The notes beneath the pieces were generated by a model. It was given only the letters and a program-made list of their open reading frames with translations, did not search any database and had not been told where the DNA came from. From assembly GCA_005878685.1 (NCBI GenBank), contig VBLN01000253.1:1-5139 (forward strand): 5,139 nucleotides of DNA, in the 5' to 3' direction. Source of the DNA: Deltaproteobacteria bacterium. GTDB taxonomy: Bacteria > Desulfobacterota > Binatia > UBA9968. Of the stretch, positions 4,787 to 5,139 are shown piece after piece. The number at the start of each line of letters is the position of its first letter. The first letter of the stretch is position 1. A program made the translations under genes and the position numbers.

Positions 4787-5139
4787 GAGGCAAGGAGCGG
4801 CCAGGCGGTGCGGCTTACCAGAGGAGGGGGAGGAGGCGGGAGCGGGTGCGGAGGCAGTAGTCGGAATAGCATTTTTTCCTCGTTGAGGAGGCGGAGGACG
4901 ATCAAGGGGATAACGGCGAGGAAGCCCGGGAGCGCCCACCAGGAGCCAAGCGCGAGCGGCGTGAAGAGCAGCATGAGAACAGCGCCGAAGTACATGGGAT
5001 GGCGGACGAGCCGATAGGGTCCGGTGGAGATGACTTTCTGCCCTTCTTCGACTTGGACGATGCGAGAGGCGAAACTATTCTCTTTCATGACCCAAAGGGT
5101 GATCAGCAAGCCGACGAATACGAAGAGTTGGGAGAGAAT
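4783..5139 (-). CDS. Isoprenylcysteine carboxyl methyltransferase-like membrane protein, 5'-partial and frameshifted at its 3' end
   Basis: The gene enters from beyond the right edge; 118 codons are present. Visible are a hydrophobic segment (LFVFVGLLITLWVM), the signature VISTGPYRLVRHPMYFG (36-52 of this fragment) and a second membrane stretch (AVLMLLFTPLALGSWWALPGFLAVIPLIVL). These define the ICMT/PEMT-like family of S-adenosylmethionine-dependent membrane methyltransferases; the substrate cannot be told. After NEEKML (about residue 91) a 20-nt deletion shifts the frame. The conserved RDLPGYxxY...W ending is lost and replaced by LFRLLPPHPLPPPPPPLV and a further ten residues, ending at TGA 4785-4783. 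The intact ending survives at 3946-4066. The missing motif is part of the family's cofactor and active-site region, so the protein is probably inactive, making this a likely pseudogene. Confidence 0.8.
   Translation of the reverse strand: MLSQLFVFVGLLITLWVMKENSFASRIVQVEEGQKVISTGPYRLVRHPMYFGAVLMLLFTPLALGSWWALPGFLAVIPLIVLRLLNEEKMLFRLLPPHPLPPPPPPLVSRTAWPLLAS
4815..4915 (-). repeat. Direct repeat flanking higBA (ICMT 3' end, deleted copy)
   Basis: This block pairs with 3946-4066 in the same orientation. Positions 4815-4870 match 3946-4001 with one mismatch. Positions 4870-4915 match 4021-4066 with two. The 3946 copy has 20 extra bases between AGC repeats (3999-4001 and 4019-4021). The match stops exactly at the ICMT stop codon on one side and at the HigA Leu133 codon on the other. 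The two copies bracket a unit of about 750 bp that is essentially higBA. Confidence 0.9.

Noticed and set aside
4736..4939. 67-residue minus-strand frame with RRYPLDRPPPPQ
   Set aside because: It is the same wrong-frame reading of the ICMT 3' end that forms the HigA tail. Here it overlaps the ICMT gene and has no start signal.

Overview
The window looks like an accessory stretch of a bacterial chromosome, probably from the Acidobacteriota or a similar uncultured soil lineage. That guess is an inference. It rests on heptameric AGTGGCG minisatellite repeats, GC-rich intergenic hairpins, a cluster of short TAAGT...ACTTA elements, and closely packed toxin-antitoxin and restriction-type genes. There is no rRNA, tRNA, CRISPR array, transposase or integrase.

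Layout, left to right. Positions 1-258 hold no convincing gene. They contain three copies of a 24-bp imperfect palindrome in alternating orientation, and a perfect-consensus -35/-10 promoter on the minus strand firing off the left edge. Positions 259-663 (minus) are a hicB antitoxin gene followed, with an ATGA overlap, by a broken hicA. Positions 849-3005 (minus) encode one 718-residue protein joining an amino-methyltransferase (DPFCGTGTT and TSPPY motifs) to a C-terminal PD-(D/E)XK/Mrr-like nuclease domain (D/E...QAK). A good internal Shine-Dalgarno and ATG sit at the domain joint. Divergent from it at 3171-3614 (plus) is a secreted Rap1a/Tai-type protein with four family cysteines and its own near-consensus promoter. 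Positions 3615-3919 are repeats and hairpins only.

The right end (minus strand) holds an isoprenylcysteine carboxyl methyltransferase-type (ICMT) membrane gene that enters from beyond the window, then higB toxin and higA antitoxin. About 100 bp of the ICMT 3' end is present twice, as direct repeats bracketing higBA (4815-4915 and 3946-4066). The copy beyond higA still encodes the intact ICMT C-terminus and stop. The copy attached to the ICMT gene carries a 20-nt deletion between AGC repeats and is frameshifted. HigA has lost its own stop and reads into the ICMT fragment out of frame, gaining a 48-residue Pro/Arg-rich tail. The simplest reading is that a higBA module inserted into the ICMT 3' end with duplication of that end, like a gene-end attachment site, and the upstream copy later decayed.

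Together the genes form a small defence and stress island: one restriction-modification-like fusion, one decayed and one probably active toxin-antitoxin pair, and an immunity-like periplasmic protein. The most unusual items are the methyltransferase-nuclease fusion with a possible internal start, and the higBA/ICMT rearrangement. Family names come from motif recognition alone; no database search was possible.
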